Shown here in pieces: positions 1 to 5,840 of a stretch of 9,119 nt of DNA. The DNA lies in NCBI GenBank assembly GCA_943354075.1, contig CALRBL010000016.1:1-9119 (forward strand), read 5' to 3'. This stretch comes from Candidatus Nomurabacteria bacterium. Lineage in GTDB: Bacteria > Patescibacteriota > Minisyncoccia > Phycocordibacterales > CALRBL01. Numbering within the stretch: position 1 is the first letter of the stretch; every line of letters starts with the position of its first letter. Both the position numbers and the translations under genes were made by a program. The notes beneath the pieces were generated by a model. The model worked only from the letters and a program-made list of their open reading frames with translations, ran no database searches and had not been told where the DNA came from.

Positions 1-373
1 AAGTCTGATTCTTTTTCTTGTCGGCTTTACATACGGCTTCGGCATCCTTTATTATTCCTTCGAGCTCTTCGCGAAAATCAACACAGGACTCGGCATACAA
101 AACATCTGGGATATCGGGCAATTCCTCTCACAGATATTCCTCACCGCATCCCTTCTCGGGATCGTATTCCAATACCCCATTATCCTCACTGTCCTTATCC
201 GCCTTGGGTTGCTGACCACTAGAATGCTCCGACAGAAACGCCGTCTGGCGATATTCCTGGTGTTCGTAGGCACCGCTTTACTTCCCCCTACCGATGGCTT
301 ATCATTAGTCGCGATGGTAGTACCACTGATCTTGCTTTACGAAGCGACCATATTTATAAACTTTAACAAATAA
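1..373 (+). CDS. tatC: TatC, twin-arginine translocase subunit (5' truncated by window edge)
   Basis: This is the C-terminal 123 residues of TatC, the multi-spanning receptor of the Tat pathway, which moves folded proteins across the cytoplasmic membrane. The reading frame starts at base 2 and stops with TAA at 371-373. Family hallmarks visible in order are a hydrophobic helix, the FQYPII segment after a periplasmic loop, a basic cytoplasmic loop rich in Arg/Lys (RMLRQKRR), a helix ending in the TALLPPTDGLS loop that corresponds to the conserved A-x-x-P-P-D/T region, and a last helix ending in PLILLYEATIF, matching the conserved P-x-x-x-LYE. The usual full length is about 240 residues, so roughly the first half lies outside the window. 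tatA follows after only 4 nt, so the two are surely co-transcribed. Confidence 0.93.
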   Translation, partial: SLILFLVGFTYGFGILYYSFELFAKINTGLGIQNIWDIGQFLSQIFLTASLLGIVFQYPIILTVLIRLGLLTTRMLRQKRRLAIFLVFVGTALLPPTDGLSLVAMVVPLILLYEATIFINFNK

Positions 374-377
374 AAAA

Positions 378-536
378 ATGTTTGGACTAGGAACAAGAGA
401 AATAATCATCATCGCAGCTTTGGCAGTGCTTCTCTTTGGAGCAAAGAAGATTCCCGAACTTGCAAAAAGTATCGTAGAAGCGATCAGACACATGCGAGGA
501 GCATTCAAAGACCTCGACGAACCTAAGAAGAAATAG
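378..536 (+). CDS. tatA: TatA, Sec-independent translocase pore subunit (52 aa)
   Basis: A very short but complete TatA: MFGLGTREIIIIAALAVLLF, then GAKKIPELAKSIVEAI and a brief charged tail ending DLDEPKKK. TatA oligomerises in the membrane to form the Tat translocation path. Visible hallmarks are a transmembrane helix at residues 7-20, the invariant Phe20-Gly21 hinge, and the amphipathic helix from residue 22 with the K-x-I/L-P-E-L signature. The polar residue at position 8 is Glu (typical of TatB and of bifunctional TatA) instead of the Gln of E. coli TatA, so this protein may serve both roles in a TatAC-type system. At 52 residues it is shorter than E. coli TatA (89), as the disordered tail is almost absent. 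The ATG lies 4 nt after the tatC stop with no Shine-Dalgarno, so translational coupling is likely. The order tatC-tatA is the reverse of the common tatABC. Confidence 0.93.
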   Translation: MFGLGTREIIIIAALAVLLFGAKKIPELAKSIVEAIRHMRGAFKDLDEPKKK

Positions 537-550
537 TTTCCACTCTCTAA

Positions 551-584
551 TTAAAAAACCTCCCAATGTTGGGAGGTTTTTTAA
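551..584. terminator. Bidirectional intrinsic terminator between tatA and the minus-strand operon
   Basis: A perfect inverted repeat: ttaaaaaacctcccaa (551-566), tg, then ttgggaggttttttaa (569-584). Folded as RNA it gives a G/C-rich CCTCCCA/TGGGAGG stem with a 4-nt loop. It is followed by a U-run on either strand (TTTTTT downstream on plus; the A-run supplies the U-run on minus). It sits 14 nt after the tatA stop and 21 nt beyond the stop of the converging glycosidase-like gene, exactly where one hairpin can end both transcripts. Confidence 0.92.
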
Positions 585-605
585 ATATCACTCACTATCT
601 ACCGC

Positions 606-1604
606 CTACTGTTTAAAAATACTTTTGGCAGTTTCCCAATATCTCTCATCGCCTATCTTTGTCTTCATAAAATACCACCACTCCACTCCCCACAAATAGG
701 TACGAGATGCTCCCACTTTCTTTGCATAAGCAACATTCTCCACAAAGCGTTCAGGATTGAAACTCTTATCCTTAGCGATTCCTTCTTGATCCTTAGGAAT
801 ATCCCCCACAAACCAAGGTTCTGCTTGCAACTCAGAAACAAAGAAATGTTCGTAATCATTGCCCCAGATACGTGCTTTTGTTTTGTAGAATGCAGGAGGA
901 ACCCAGTCGTAGTGCATCATCCACTGCCCACCGATTCTAATGGTGCGATAAAGAGTGGTACCCAAAATATCTCCCATAAAAGAAGGTCGACGATAGCTCG
1001 AAAGTTCTCCGCTATCAGTCATCACGATTTCTCTTTCAGGATCCATTCTCCGAATAAGTGCAGCTTCTTCTTTTACTAACTTCTGATCAAAGAGATCACA
1101 CTCCCCAAAAGGGAAGCGGATGAACGCTTCGTTCTCCAGCTGCCAGTATTCAATGGCTGGATTGTCCTTGTATCGTTCAACGGTCTTCCCTACATATTCC
1201 AAAAGTGCTGCACGCCTAGCTTGTGTATCAAGGTCTCCCACCCATGAAGGGACATAACATTCAGGCCACCTCGGCACTTTCTGTCCAACAGTGAGAATGA
1301 CACGAGTTCCATTTTCCTTAGTTTTTTCGATCATCTCATCTATTTCTGCATAATCAAAAACTCCGCTCACTGCTTCAACTTGGCTCCAAGGCACTGCAAG
1401 ACGAATAGAGACGGGATCAAGATCAGAAAGTATTGCATCAAATGTCTCAGAATGATCAAGACCAAGAAATCGTGCATATTGCGGACTATAGCTGATACCA
1501 AGCATAGTATCGTATGTCTTGAAAGAGAATGCCCACAATATTCCATACACAATGAGACCGAAGATGACAACTTTTTTAAGTATTTTTAAAATCTTACGTA
1601 TCAT
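606..1604 (-). CDS. Membrane-anchored glycoside hydrolase-like (clan GH-A TIM-barrel) protein
   Basis: A 332-residue protein with a Lys/Arg-rich N-terminus and one hydrophobic segment (about residues 11-28), followed by an extracytoplasmic domain. This topology suggests a signal anchor without a lipobox or twin-arginine motif. The domain reads like a TIM-barrel glycosidase of clan GH-A: strand motifs SIRLAVPWSQVE (66-77) and RVILTVGQKVPRWPE (101-115), then WQLENEA (154-160), where Glu159 after Asn158 matches the clan acid/base, and VSELQAEPW (256-264), where Glu258 (or Glu262) would be the nucleophile. The final strand is TYLWGVEWW (302-310). Substrate is unknown; these motifs resemble 'cellulase family' proteins common in uncultured bacteria. 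It is the last gene of a three-gene unit, and its ATG overlaps the upstream transporter stop (ATGA). A role in trimming or remodelling a surface glycan is inference. It could also be a catalytically altered carbohydrate-binding barrel. Confidence 0.75.
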   Translation of the reverse strand: MIRKILKILKKVVIFGLIVYGILWAFSFKTYDTMLGISYSPQYARFLGLDHSETFDAILSDLDPVSIRLAVPWSQVEAVSGVFDYAEIDEMIEKTKENGTRVILTVGQKVPRWPECYVPSWVGDLDTQARRAALLEYVGKTVERYKDNPAIEYWQLENEAFIRFPFGECDLFDQKLVKEEAALIRRMDPEREIVMTDSGELSSYRRPSFMGDILGTTLYRTIRIGGQWMMHYDWVPPAFYKTKARIWGNDYEHFFVSELQAEPWFVGDIPKDQEGIAKDKSFNPERFVENVAYAKKVGASRTYLWGVEWWYFMKTKIGDERYWETAKSIFKQ

Positions 1605-2503
1605 ATAAGAAGAAAGATACCTACAATCACAAGAATAATGGCAAGAATTTCAAACACTACTTCCTTACGCGTAAAATGCTCGGAAAAGAATCGTGGGGCA
1701 AACATAGTCGAAACAAAAGCAAACAAAAGAATGAGTGCGTACTGCAATCCTACCAATCCACTGACCACAGCAACACTTCCAATCGCAATAGCATATTGAA
1801 TAGCAAGAGTTCCCGCGATCGCAAGCACTTTATCTACAAGCACCAACCACAAAGAGGTACTCTTTCCTGAAGTACTTCCAGAAATATTCTCAGCAAGCGG
1901 AGACTCTTCAGACTTCATTCCAAAAAAGGCAAAGAGTGCCGCAATTCCCACAAGTCCCTTGGTCCACGCTAAACCCGTAATGAAAGAATAATCTCCGTAA
2001 AAATGTTTTGCGGCAACATGAGAAATTGCAAAAAGAAATCCCGAAAGCAGAGCCCACCCAAATCCTGCGTGCCGAGGAGTTCCCTTTCCATTATTTTTCT
2101 CATATGAGAAAAGAAAACTCGCCACAATAAGAAGTGTGATACCCGCCATCTGCATTGAAGAGAAGGATTCTCCGATGAAAATTGATGAGAGAATAAACAC
2201 ACCAACAGCAGTTACCGCCCCAATGAAAGGAACAATATGTGCTGCTTCCCCACGTCGAAGACCGAGAAACATCGCCCATGTAGCAAATCCAAACCCTAAA
2301 CCCGAGATAAGTGCCCATACAAAGGCACCGATTGAAATTGTTTCAGAAAAAGGTAAAAGAAGAAATGCTCCAAGAAAAAAAACAGTTGAATAGAAAGCAT
2401 AGGAAGACACGCCAAGAGACTTAGACAAAATAGATTTGTCGAGAATGGCAACTGCCGCCATGAAAGCATAACCAATGGATGCAATAATAAAAAAAGTGGT
2501 CAT
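1601..2503 (-). CDS. DMT superfamily (EamA-like) transporter, 10 TM
   Basis: A 300-residue, very hydrophobic protein with about ten predicted helices in two halves (residues 1-135 and 147-300), the duplicated EamA layout of the drug/metabolite transporter superfamily. Visible features include the first-half segment GFGFATWAMFLGLRRGEAAHIVPF, split here as GFGFATWAMFLGL (about 70-82) then RRGEAAHIVPF, and the matching second-half segment QYAIAIGSVAVVSGLVGLQ (about 239-257), the typical re-entrant 'small-residue then helix' pattern. A longer hydrophilic loop with Ser/Lys/Glu (about 197-217) separates helices in the second half. Substrates of this superfamily range from amino acids and nucleotide sugars to lipid-linked sugars (the ArnE/ArnF flippase subunits are relatives), so sequence alone does not give the cargo. 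Its start overlaps the stop of the glycosyltransferase-like gene and its stop overlaps the next start, both by ATGA, which favours a sugar- or glycolipid-related cargo. Confidence 0.85.
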   Translation of the reverse strand: MTTFFIIASIGYAFMAAVAILDKSILSKSLGVSSYAFYSTVFFLGAFLLLPFSETISIGAFVWALISGLGFGFATWAMFLGLRRGEAAHIVPFIGAVTAVGVFILSSIFIGESFSSMQMAGITLLIVASFLFSYEKNNGKGTPRHAGFGWALLSGFLFAISHVAAKHFYGDYSFITGLAWTKGLVGIAALFAFFGMKSEESPLAENISGSTSGKSTSLWLVLVDKVLAIAGTLAIQYAIAIGSVAVVSGLVGLQYALILLFAFVSTMFAPRFFSEHFTRKEVVFEILAIILVIVGIFLLI

Positions 2504-3864
2504 ACGAGATGAATATCCTGCATTTCCGAATGTTCACCACGAAGTACAGCGGCTTCGATATGATATGCTCCTTTTTTTGAAACATTAAGATAACCGTTTA
2601 AAGCCATTTCAGAAAGGATTCCCGATTCGAGCCAATCAGAAAGCCACTCTCTGGTGTAGCGAGGATTTCCTTGACCAATACCCGCACCAACAACATGAAG
2701 CCAGTCTTGATTGTATTCCTCTTGCGATCCAAGTGTTGGTGCAATGAGAATAGGAAGTCCTAATCCCGCATAAAATGCAAGTTCACTTGGCTTGGTCCAC
2801 AAAATATCCGTATCAAGAAGCACTTCATCAAATTCTGCGAAATAGGTAACCTTGTCGGGATTATAAATAATATCTACTCCCTTTCCACGATACAAATCAA
2901 GACCGTGATCTTTCAAGGCTTTTTCAAAAATACCATAGATTTTGTTTGAAACACCTGCAATAAGATTGAGACGAAACTTTCCATTCTTAATATCAGGAGC
3001 GAGAGATTCGATCACATCAAGACCAATTTGGAATTGCGCATTCGCTCCTCCGATAGCAAAGGCAATCGAGACAGGTTCGGAAGTCGAACCATGAATATCT
3101 CTACCGAGGGTTTCTGAAACAAGTGTTTGAAACTTCTTACGAAACTTTCCCGTAGGATCGAGGCGAATAATACGACGATGAGTGACAGACTTAATAAGAT
3201 CCAGATCCTTCATTGATTTTCCAACAAGTTCTTTTGGAAGTGGAAAACCGGTAGTGATGATTTTTTCTTCAGGTACACCGTACGCTTTCAAGCGCTCGCA
3301 CACACGGTGACTTGGAGCAAAGTAAATGATGCGACTATTCTTTGGATGTTGTGGTACCCACGCTCTCGAAATATCGGTATCAGTACACAAACAATAGATA
3401 GGGCCTTTGTAGCCATGTTCTTCGGCACAAAAAGCTGGTGTAAAAAAAGTCGTGATCAAAGGCAAAGGATTTTTATTAAGTTCGTGAATCAAATGCTTAC
3501 CAAAACCTTTTTTATGAATAAGTTTGTAGATATAGTCCAACTGAAACATTGTTTTCGACTGATCGCGTTTAGGATAGAAGTGATCAATCCGCTGAAAATA
3601 ATTCATCGCAGCGAAAAGTCGTTCACCAAGAAAAGGCAATTCTCGCATTCTCGAAATCCATTCATAGATTCCGCGACCGCTCTGCCACAACTTCTGATCT
3701 TTTTTAGGAATGCCTGGATAGGTGTTTGCCGAGATTATATAAGGCTCTCTAATGTTCCAACTTAGGGGTGTGGCTGAAATGTCGAGAAGTGGATATGCAG
3801 CACGCATGTGGCCATAACCCATATCGACGGCAACGATATAAGCTTTGCTCGGAAGTTCATTCAT
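2500..3864 (-). CDS. GT-B fold glycosyltransferase-like protein (MGDG synthase/MurG-like)
   Basis: A 454-residue protein starting MNELPSKAYIVAVDMGYGH. The N-terminal glycine motif GYGHMRAA (16-23) corresponds to the G-x-G-H-x-x-A acceptor-side loop of MGDG synthase, UgtP and MurG. CTDTDISRAW (160-169) recalls the T-D...W region of the same families, TTGFPLP (204-210) ends the N-terminal domain, IGGANAQ (271-277) starts the C-terminal Rossmann domain, and TKPSELAFYAGLGLP (357-371) followed by GSQEEYN (379-385) is the nucleotide-sugar binding segment (family: KPG...EA...GLP...GQE..N). So it probably adds a sugar to a lipid or peptidoglycan-type acceptor at the cytoplasmic face; donor and acceptor are unknown. 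The frame stays open upstream to 3957, but those extra residues would overlap the divergent isomerase gene and lack conserved character. ATG 3864 is preferred because it lies 7 nt after a TATGAT box. ATG 3876 (MIIRMNEL) is the alternative. Confidence 0.72.
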   Translation of the reverse strand: MNELPSKAYIVAVDMGYGHMRAAYPLLDISATPLSWNIREPYIISANTYPGIPKKDQKLWQSGRGIYEWISRMRELPFLGERLFAAMNYFQRIDHFYPKRDQSKTMFQLDYIYKLIHKKGFGKHLIHELNKNPLPLITTFFTPAFCAEEHGYKGPIYCLCTDTDISRAWVPQHPKNSRIIYFAPSHRVCERLKAYGVPEEKIITTGFPLPKELVGKSMKDLDLIKSVTHRRIIRLDPTGKFRKKFQTLVSETLGRDIHGSTSEPVSIAFAIGGANAQFQIGLDVIESLAPDIKNGKFRLNLIAGVSNKIYGIFEKALKDHGLDLYRGKGVDIIYNPDKVTYFAEFDEVLLDTDILWTKPSELAFYAGLGLPILIAPTLGSQEEYNQDWLHVVGAGIGQGNPRYTREWLSDWLESGILSEMALNGYLNVSKKGAYHIEAAVLRGEHSEMQDIHLV

Positions 3865-3873
3865 GCGTATAAT
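3845..3873 (+). promoter_or_regulatory. pgiA: Candidate promoter for the cupin isomerase gene (leaderless)
   Basis: A perfect TATAAT at 3868-3873 lies 8 nt before ATG 3882. A partial -35 (TTGCTC, 3845-3850) sits 17 nt upstream of the -10. The predicted start site falls within about 0-2 nt of the ATG, so the mRNA would have essentially no leader, consistent with the absence of a Shine-Dalgarno. The promoter lies inside the first codons of the divergent glycosyltransferase gene. Confidence 0.6.
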
Positions 3874-3877
3874 CATA
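3872..3877 (-). promoter_or_regulatory. Candidate -10 box for the glycosyltransferase operon (leaderless)
   Basis: On the minus strand TATGAT (3877 to 3872) matches TATAAT at 5 of 6 bases. It ends 7 nt before ATG 3864, so transcription would begin at or next to the start codon. A second overlapping TATGAT lies at 3882-3877. The -35 position (3900-3895, GTGATG) is weak, so recognition would rest mainly on the -10. It overlaps the -10 of the opposite promoter. Confidence 0.5.
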
Positions 3878-3881
3878 TCAT

Positions 3882-4445
3882 ATGGAACCATTCGCATCAC
3901 GACCACACGACAAAATGAAAGACGTATTAATGAACCCAGCAGCCGCAGGACCTGCAATACATTATTATATGATCCGAGGAGGCACCGACAAGCGCAACAC
4001 CACCGTCTGGGAAACAGGAACAGTAGGTGGAGAATACATAAAAACCTACGGGCATTATCACATCATTGATTTCAAAGAGAATTATAAGATCGCCGAAGGA
4101 GAAGGAATACTTCTCCTTCAGATTCGAAAGAAAGATGCCGAAGGAAATTGGATCGATGACGAGATCGATACTTTCAGCGCAATCCGGGTGAAAACTGGCG
4201 ACGAGATCCCTATCCCTTCTTTTGCTGGACACGCACTCGTAAACATTGGAAACACTTGGCTCATCACTACCGATGACAGCCCCGTCAATCTCACCAGAGA
4301 TTCCTCAAGTATGCCTGAGCACGCAGACTACAAAGTTATCGAGAAGATGCGTGGTATGGCATATTATGTCGTCGAAAAAGACGGCGTACCGACACTAGTA
4401 AGAAATTCTACTTACAAGAGTGTTCCAGAAGCTACTATTTCTTAA
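3882..4445 (+). CDS. pgiA: Cupin-type (archaeal-type) glucose-6-phosphate isomerase
   Basis: Interconverts glucose 6-phosphate and fructose 6-phosphate using a bound metal in a cupin barrel, the fold used by euryarchaeal and a few bacterial isomerases instead of the classical two-domain enzyme. The 187-residue length fits the family (about 190). The N-terminus has DKMKDVLMNP and YYMIRGG (28-34). The signature region GGEYIKTYGHYH (49-60) matches the family G-x-E...T-x-G-H-Y-H. Predicted metal ligands are His58, His60, Glu66 (in KENYKI) and His117 (in AGHALVN, the family's H...N-x-G), so all four appear present. ATG 3882 is chosen because residues just before Met12 already look like family sequence and because a TATAAT ends 8 nt upstream. 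It stands alone on the plus strand, divergent from the glycosyltransferase operon, and its last 51 nt overlap the converging DoxX gene. Confidence 0.87.
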   Translation: MEPFASRPHDKMKDVLMNPAAAGPAIHYYMIRGGTDKRNTTVWETGTVGGEYIKTYGHYHIIDFKENYKIAEGEGILLLQIRKKDAEGNWIDDEIDTFSAIRVKTGDEIPIPSFAGHALVNIGNTWLITTDDSPVNLTRDSSSMPEHADYKVIEKMRGMAYYVVEKDGVPTLVRNSTYKSVPEATIS

Positions 4446-4913
4446 GTATTTCTTAATAGATTCATCGAAACCATACACACTCGCGCACTTTCCAGACCAC
4501 ATAATACCTATACTCAAAACAAGAAGGATGGGGTTGGTACTTATAGTCCCCGCAAGTAGATAATTGAAATTCATAAAGGCTCCGAAAAATGCAGCGACAC
4601 CTGTAAATATTCCTAAGATAAGAGCGATGCCAACCAAAACTTCTCCGTACGCCACAAAATATGACCACGCATGTGAATAAGGTAGGACACAATGTTCGAG
4701 AAATGCTGCGTACCACATCGAAACGTCAGGATGGGCTCCCGATGTCTGAGCCAAGGCTCCACGAACAAATCCTGAGAGAGCGGTTCCTGATGCATCCCCA
4801 GTCCACGCAGGACTAACGATCTTTCCCCATCCCGCTTCAAGCCAGATCCAACCGACATACAACCGCACAGCAAGCCATAATAATGATTGTGTTTTTTTAA
4901 TATTTATTTTCAT
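4395..4913 (-). CDS. DoxX family integral membrane protein
   Basis: A 172-residue protein with four predicted transmembrane helices (about 10-28, 80-101, 103-122 and 126-142). The opening RLYVGWIWLEAGWGKI, followed by a polar loop of about 45 residues and then the pair AYGEVLVGIALILG and GAFMNFNYLLAGT, is typical of the DoxX/DoxD-like family (R-x-x-x-G-W-x-x-x-x-x-G...K and GE...G..LI.G). The name comes from a thiosulfate:quinone oxidoreductase subunit, but most bacterial members have no tested function; some are linked to redox or oxidative stress. It is the last gene of the serS operon and begins 3 nt after the gpmA stop. Its last 16 residues are encoded antisense to the 3' end of the isomerase gene, and no hairpin terminator is seen in the overlap. 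Confidence 0.85.
   Translation of the reverse strand: MKINIKKTQSLLWLAVRLYVGWIWLEAGWGKIVSPAWTGDASGTALSGFVRGALAQTSGAHPDVSMWYAAFLEHCVLPYSHAWSYFVAYGEVLVGIALILGIFTGVAAFFGAFMNFNYLLAGTISTNPILLVLSIGIMWSGKCASVYGFDESIKKYLRNSSFWNTLVSRISY
4436..4456. repeat. Short tandem duplication (11-bp period) at the isomerase stop codon
   Basis: TATTTCTTAA occurs at 4436-4445 and again at 4447-4456, separated by one base, so the unit tatttcttaag is nearly duplicated in tandem. The first copy contains the isomerase TAA stop (4443-4445). Both copies lie inside the DoxX coding sequence near residues 153-159. It may be a replication-slippage product; chance is possible at this length. Confidence 0.5.
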
Positions 4914-4916
4914 ATT

Positions 4917-5546
4917 TTATACGATAACTTTTGATTCAGCTTGCCTCACTTCTTTCTGTGTCATACAACCCTTCTGATCAAAATCATACACAAGTATCCC
5001 ACCAAAGAGCATCTCGACTTGAGCGATATCTTCATCAGATATGGATTCAATATACTTCATAAGCGCACGGATGGCATTGCCATGGGACACTAAAAGTACA
5101 TTCTTACCTTCACAAAGAAGTGGTAAGACATATTCCTTGAAATACGGCACCACCCGAGCATACACATCTTTCAGAGTCTCCCCATTCGGAACAGGATAAT
5201 CCCATTCTCTTCTTACATTATTCCATGTCTTTTCACCCAACTCTTCCAACATCTGCCATTTATTTTTCCCCGTATAGTCTCCGTAATCACGCTCATTCAA
5301 AGATGCGGAATGGATAGTGGGGGTATGGAAAAGGCCAAGGGTCTCCAATATACAAGAAAGAGTCTCTATCGAACGCACCTGCATCGAGGCAAACGCCGCA
5401 TCGATAGGAATGTCTTTGATAAGATCTCCCATTTCGGCAGATTTTTTGAAACCATATTCTGTAAGATGTCTATCACGAATACCTGTCCACTGACCGACTT
5501 TATTCCATTCTGATTCATGATGACGAATAACGATAAGTTTTGACAT
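4917..5546 (-). CDS. gpmA: 2,3-bisphosphoglycerate-dependent phosphoglycerate mutase (short form)
   Basis: Interconverts 3- and 2-phosphoglycerate in lower glycolysis through a phosphohistidine. Catalytic features: LIVIRHHESEWN (4-15) with phospho-acceptor His9, GQWTGIRDRHLTEYG (18-32) as in dPGM, Arg58 in the MQVRS segment, LNERDYGDYTG (83-93) with the acid/base Glu85, and VSHGNAIR (153-160) with the second histidine His155. At 209 residues it is shorter than E. coli GpmA (about 250): the long loop with the P-P-P segment between the NER and ETL regions is replaced by a compact RREWDYPVPNGETL. The residue after the catalytic His is His instead of the usual Gly. The lack of that loop leaves open a broader histidine-phosphatase activity, but the WTG and NERDYG motifs favour a mutase. 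It begins 12 nt after the GIY-YIG gene stop. Confidence 0.88.
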   Translation of the reverse strand: MSKLIVIRHHESEWNKVGQWTGIRDRHLTEYGFKKSAEMGDLIKDIPIDAAFASMQVRSIETLSCILETLGLFHTPTIHSASLNERDYGDYTGKNKWQMLEELGEKTWNNVRREWDYPVPNGETLKDVYARVVPYFKEYVLPLLCEGKNVLLVSHGNAIRALMKYIESISDEDIAQVEMLFGGILVYDFDQKGCMTQKEVRQAESKVIV

Positions 5547-5552
5547 AATTTA

Positions 5553-5558
5553 AATATA
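5553..5558 (-). promoter_or_regulatory. Possible internal -10 box before gpmA
   Basis: In the 12-nt gap between the GIY-YIG gene and gpmA the minus strand reads TATATTTAAATT then ATG. TATATT matches 5 of 6 bases of TATAAT and ends 6 nt before the start codon, the same spacing as the leaderless candidates at 3864/3882. No convincing -35 is visible, and the sequence is AT-rich enough for chance. Confidence 0.3.
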
Positions 5559-5840
5559 TCACAAACGAGCATTTTCAATTAAAGTCTTTTTTTCTTCCCT
5601 TTTTAATCTTTTTAATCCTGCTTCCCTCGCCCGTGCTTCTGCAAGACTTTTGTAAGATTCAGAATACACAAGCACGACCGGTCGACGAATTTTCGTATAA
5701 TGAGCACCACTTTTTGCATTGTTGTGTTGATGCACTCTTTTTTGAAGATCGTTAGTACAGCCAACATACAATGTCTTGTCTACACATTCAAGAATATAAA
5801 CAAAGTGGTCCGGTGAAGGCGATTGCAAAATGACGATCAT
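5559..5840 (-). CDS. GIY-YIG nuclease domain protein (UPF0213/YhbQ-like)
   Basis: A 93-residue single-domain GIY-YIG protein. The two short motifs are FVYILECVDKTLYVGCTNDL (13-32): Tyr15 and Tyr25-Val-Gly27 correspond to GIY and YIG. Next come Arg35 (QKRVHQHN), a T-x-x-RRP segment (49-54), then EARAREAGLKRLKREEKK (68-85), where Glu73 would be the metal-binding glutamate and the KxxKxxEKK tail matches the UPF0213 group. All catalytic residues appear present, so nuclease activity is plausible, but the cellular role of these small stand-alone proteins is poorly settled (DNA repair or processing has been proposed). The first dozen residues before FVYIL are extra. ATG 5840 shares its A with the ftsQ stop (TAATG), so translation is probably coupled; no other in-frame Met precedes the domain. 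Confidence 0.9.
   Translation of the reverse strand: MIVILQSPSPDHFVYILECVDKTLYVGCTNDLQKRVHQHNNAKSGAHYTKIRRPVVLVYSESYKSLAEARAREAGLKRLKREEKKTLIENARL

Noticed and set aside
786..1079. Plus-strand open frame of 97 codons
   Set aside because: Antisense shadow of the GH-A-like gene with no start signal or family pattern.
3307..3765. A 152-codon plus-strand open frame inside the glycosyltransferase gene
   Set aside because: Antisense shadow; the minus-strand protein has clear GT-B motifs across the same bases.
3865..3957. N-terminal extension of the glycosyltransferase-like protein to 3957
   Set aside because: The added 31 residues would be read antisense to the start of the isomerase, have no recognisable features, and would place the start far from the TATGAT box.
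4395..4445. Intrinsic terminator between the isomerase and doxX
   Set aside because: The region is coding on both strands, and I find no G/C-rich hairpin followed by a T-run.
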